A stretch of 8,188 nucleotides of DNA from an uncultured Clostridia bacterium (GTDB lineage: Bacteria; Bacillota; Clostridia; Oscillospirales; Oscillospiraceae). The stretch's first letter is position 1. Each line of letters begins with the position of its first letter. Shown here in pieces: positions 6,209 through 8,188 of the stretch. Location of the stretch: positions 1 to 8,188 of the forward strand of contig CAMBID010000021.1 of the NCBI GenBank assembly GCA_945867445.1, given 5' to 3'. The notes under the pieces are model-generated. The model saw only the letters and a program-made list of their open reading frames with translations. It did not search any database and was not told the origin of the DNA. The translations under genes and the position numbers were made by a program.

Positions 6209-6285
6209 CGATCCCGCCGCGCGGAAACCGGCTGTTGATGGAAAAGGAATACATCCCCGGATGCCGCGGGTCATCATCCGCTCCT

Positions 6286-6301
6286 CCGGCTGCGCAGCCG
6301 G
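6286..6301. repeat. Perfect 16-bp palindrome / hairpin CCGGCTGCGCAGCCGG
   Basis: The sequence is self-complementary over 16 bp, giving a 6-bp stem with a GCGC loop as RNA. On the plus strand it is followed by TTTT (6302-6305), which gives it the look of an intrinsic terminator in that direction, but no plus-strand gene ends here. On the minus strand it lies in the dUTPase leader. A second small hairpin, GCAGG/CCTGC, abuts it at 6308-6321. Confidence 0.5.
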
Positions 6302-6355
6302 TTTTCAGCAGGCTTTCCTGCCAAATCCAAAAACTAACAGTAATATAGACACCGA

Positions 6356-6361
6356 ATTATA
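6356..6361 (-). promoter_or_regulatory. Candidate -10 box of the dUTPase-maf promoter
   Basis: The minus strand reads TATAAT, a perfect sigma-A -10 hexamer, in the A+T-rich patch just after the U32 stop codon. The best -35 at a 16-base spacing is ATGGAA (3/6 to TTGACA), lying at about 6378-6383 and touching the U32 stop. If used, the transcript would begin near 6349 and carry a leader of about 190 bases. The -10 is convincing and the -35 is weak. Confidence 0.45.
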
Positions 6362-6382
6362 CGGATGGGATCGGAATTTCCA

Positions 6383-8188
6383 TCATTCCACGCCCCGATC
6401 CCAGAGGCCTCGGGTGAATTTCGCGGGGGGCTGAGCGCCGGTCTGGTAGGCCCGGAGGACGGTGCAGACCTCCTCCGGCGGCTCCGTGGTGAAGCGAAGC
6501 CGGGCGGTCCGGAGGCCCATCCTCTTCCAGTCCTCCCGGTCGGCCAGCCACAGCGGGAGACTGTTCTGCAGCTCACTGCGGTGGCCCCAAACCCCCAGGA
6601 TGGGGAAGCTTGCCCCGGTGCGGTCCGTGAGGACGCGGCTTTCCCGGCAGGGAGCCTGGTCCGGGACGGCGGGGCCCTGGACGTCCAGGCGGCAGCCGCG
6701 TCCGTTCTGGACCAGACAGTTCTCCGTGATCATCAGCGGCAGGCGGCCGTAGACGATGGCCTCCGCCGGCAGGGGAAGGCGCAGGGAGCGGATCTGGGCC
6801 CCCTTCAGCTCGAAGGAGAGGCAGGCGGAGGCCAGGCCCTCCTCCTTTAGGAAGGCCAGGGACCGGGAGTTGAAGGCGTTGAGCCCGTAGTCCCCCCGCA
6901 GGGTGAAATCCAGCCCCCGGACCAGGGGGAAGTGGCCGAGATTCCCCAGCAGCAGGGCTGTGACGCCATTTTCCCGGGCAGTTTCCAGCAGCGCCCGGAG
7001 CGTTTCCTCGTCCCGGTCCCGCCAGACGCGGGGCAGGATGGCCTGCCACTCGCCGGAAAAGTCCGGCAGCCTTCCCATCTCCGCGATGGTCTCCAGGGGG
7101 AGGGCCACGGCGGCGGGGGAGAGGACCAGCAGCTCCCGGGAAAGCTGCTGCCGGGAGGAGAGGGTCACGGTGAGCTCCGGCGCGCCCGCATACCGGCCCG
7201 TGTCGGAGACGGTTTTCTCATAGGGAAGCTCCCGCCGCCGCGGCACGGCGCAGCGGGCCTCCGTCAGGGCGGCAAGGGCCCGGCGGCGGAGCTCATTCAC
7301 CGCACTGGCGGAGAGGGACAGACCGTCCTCCGCCTGGACCGCCGCGCGCTGGCAGCAGTAGGCGGTGCCGCCGGTCTTTCGGAGCCGGGCTTCCAGCTCC
7401 TCCCCGGTGAGGGGACGGGTGCGGGCGGCTTCTGGCACGGGGCCGGTGACGGTGACGGTATGGCCATCCGCGTCCGAGACCGTCAGTACGCAGGGCACCC
7501 CCGCCGTGACGGCGCAGGAGAAGTCCACGGGGACGGCGCGGGCGCTGTCCTTTTCACAGGCGGCTCTCGCCCGGGCGAAGAGGTCTTTGGGCTCCGGGGC
7601 GTTCTCCGGCCGGGAGCCGAACATCTTCGGCCCTCGGCGGCCCTGCCAGTAGGCGTCCGTGAAGCCCTGACGGGAGAAGGCGGCCTCCAGAGCCTTTGCC
7701 TCCTCCGGCGTGGGGCGGCGGTGTTCCCGGAGAAGGCGGGCGTAAATGCCCGTCACCACCGCCACATACTCCGCCCGTTTCATCCGGCCCTCCAGCTTGA
7801 GACAGGCGACGCCCATGGCTTCCGCCGTCTGGAGCTCTCCGGCCAGGCAGTTGTCCTTCAAAGACAGGGGATGGCCCCCCCTGGCGGGGCCGTCCAGGCC
7901 GTAGGGCAGGCGGCAGGGCTGGGCGCAGGCCCCCCGGCTGCCGCTGCGGCCGCCGATGAGGGCGCTGAGATAGCACTGGCCGGAGTAGCACATGCAGAGG
8001 GCCCCGTGGGCGAAGATCTCCACCTCGGCGGGGCAATTCCGGCAAATACGCTCCGTGTCCCGGGCGGAGCACTCCCGGGCGATGACCACCCGCTCGCAGC
8101 CCAGGCGCGCCGCCTCGCAGGCTCCGCCGGAGGTGAAAAGGCTCATCTGGGTGCTGGCGTGGAGGGGGAGGTCCGGCAGGGCCTGGCG
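6383..8188 (-). CDS. U32 family protein with DUF3656-type domain, probable RNA hydroxylation factor, 5' end beyond window
   Basis: The frame is open from the window edge to the stop at 6383, giving 601 residues; the N-terminus is missing and the ATG at 8146 is internal (LPLHASTQM runs through it, as in the family). Numbering from the edge, the U32 signature EIFAHGALCMCYSGQCYLS is at 57-75, followed by GGRSGSRGACAQPCR (79-93) with conserved cysteines likely to hold an Fe-S cluster, and KLEGRMKR at 131-138. A DUF3656-like domain spans about 205-305. The C-terminal part has a second barrel-like stretch (YGLNAFNSRS, VYGRLPLMITENC) and ends with a family-typical RLRFTTEP...FTRGLWDRGVE. Although annotated as collagenase-like peptidases, characterised members act in RNA modification: TrhP in prephenate-dependent tRNA U34 hydroxylation, and RlhA, which shares this longer form, in 23S rRNA C2501 hydroxylation. 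Which RNA is modified here cannot be told. Confidence 0.92.
   Translation of the reverse strand, partial: RQALPDLPLHASTQMSLFTSGGACEAARLGCERVVIARECSARDTERICRNCPAEVEIFAHGALCMCYSGQCYLSALIGGRSGSRGACAQPCRLPYGLDGPARGGHPLSLKDNCLAGELQTAEAMGVACLKLEGRMKRAEYVAVVTGIYARLLREHRRPTPEEAKALEAAFSRQGFTDAYWQGRRGPKMFGSRPENAPEPKDLFARARAACEKDSARAVPVDFSCAVTAGVPCVLTVSDADGHTVTVTGPVPEAARTRPLTGEELEARLRKTGGTAYCCQRAAVQAEDGLSLSASAVNELRRRALAALTEARCAVPRRRELPYEKTVSDTGRYAGAPELTVTLSSRQQLSRELLVLSPAAVALPLETIAEMGRLPDFSGEWQAILPRVWRDRDEETLRALLETARENGVTALLLGNLGHFPLVRGLDFTLRGDYGLNAFNSRSLAFLKEEGLASACLSFELKGAQIRSLRLPLPAEAIVYGRLPLMITENCLVQNGRGCRLDVQGPAVPDQAPCRESRVLTDRTGASFPILGVWGHRSELQNSLPLWLADREDWKRMGLRTARLRFTTEPPEEVCTVLRAYQTGAQPPAKFTRGLWDRGVE

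Larger units (their letters stand above)
6157..6382. other. Intergenic leader region between U32 gene and dUTPase
   Basis: These 226 bp hold, in minus-strand order, a likely promoter just after the U32 stop, a small hairpin GCAGG-AAAG-CCTGC (6321-6308), a 16-bp palindrome (6301-6286), an upstream ATG pair with a good ribosome binding site (6277-6272), a five-copy heptamer repeat (6208-6174) and the dUTPase ribosome binding site. The part around 6302-6382 is distinctly A+T-richer than the flanking genes. No full gene of its own is supported. Confidence 0.6.

Noticed and set aside
5351..6277. 308-codon minus-strand frame from the upstream ATG pair through dUTPase and into maf
   Set aside because: Beyond the leader it merely reads dUTPase and maf in a wrong frame. 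Only its start region is kept, as a finding about the leader.
6286..6305. Plus-strand intrinsic terminator (palindrome followed by TTTT)
   Set aside because: The shape fits, but there is no plus-strand gene upstream for it to terminate, and the T-run is only four bases.
1..8188. tRNA/rRNA genes, CRISPR arrays, insertion sequences, toxin-antitoxin or defence genes
   Set aside because: I looked through all gaps on both strands and saw no cloverleaf, regularly spaced repeat array, transposase motif or terminal inverted repeats. The gaps are short, and the genes are housekeeping or metabolic genes with no mobile or defence functions.

Overview
The window is a compact, G+C-rich (roughly two-thirds by eye) bacterial chromosome segment in which every gene I can support lies on the minus strand, so transcription runs from high to low coordinates. 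The AGGAGG-type ribosome binding sites, the mreC-mreD-PBP2 order, and the clostridial flavour of the dUTPase and the long U32 protein suggest a high-GC Bacillota, probably a gut Oscillospiraceae-type organism (Flavonifractor/Lawsonibacter/Oscillibacter-like). That placement is inference from gene style and not from a database match.

Layout in transcription order: (1) 8188-6383, a U32-family protein with a DUF3656-type middle, likely an RNA-hydroxylation factor, cut at its 5' end by the window edge; (2) 6382-6157, an intergenic region with a consensus -10, two hairpins and a five-copy 7-bp tandem repeat; (3) 6156-5137, a tight pair of dUTPase and Maf nucleotide pyrophosphatase; (4) 5136-4882, a 255-bp G+C-rich, hairpin-rich gap with no convincing gene, where many relatives would be expected to carry mreB; (5) 4881-1413, mreC, mreD and a class B penicillin-binding protein (PBP2/mrdA type), separated by 21-25 bp and surely one operon; (6) 1412-1202, a spacer with a strong hairpin just after the PBP2 gene and a more A+T-rich patch before the next gene; (7) 1201-1, the first 400 codons of a cytoplasmic GH13 alpha-glucan hydrolase, cut at its 3' end by the window edge.

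Functionally, dUTPase and Maf are house-cleaning enzymes that remove non-canonical or excess nucleotides. MreC, MreD and PBP2 are the membrane scaffold and transpeptidase of the Rod (cell elongation) machinery. GH13 and U32 look like independent flanking units. This is an ordinary housekeeping region: I found no mobile element, CRISPR array, RNA gene or novel multi-gene system. The points worth a second look are the missing mreB, the structured maf-mreC gap, and the heptamer tandem repeat in the dUTPase leader.
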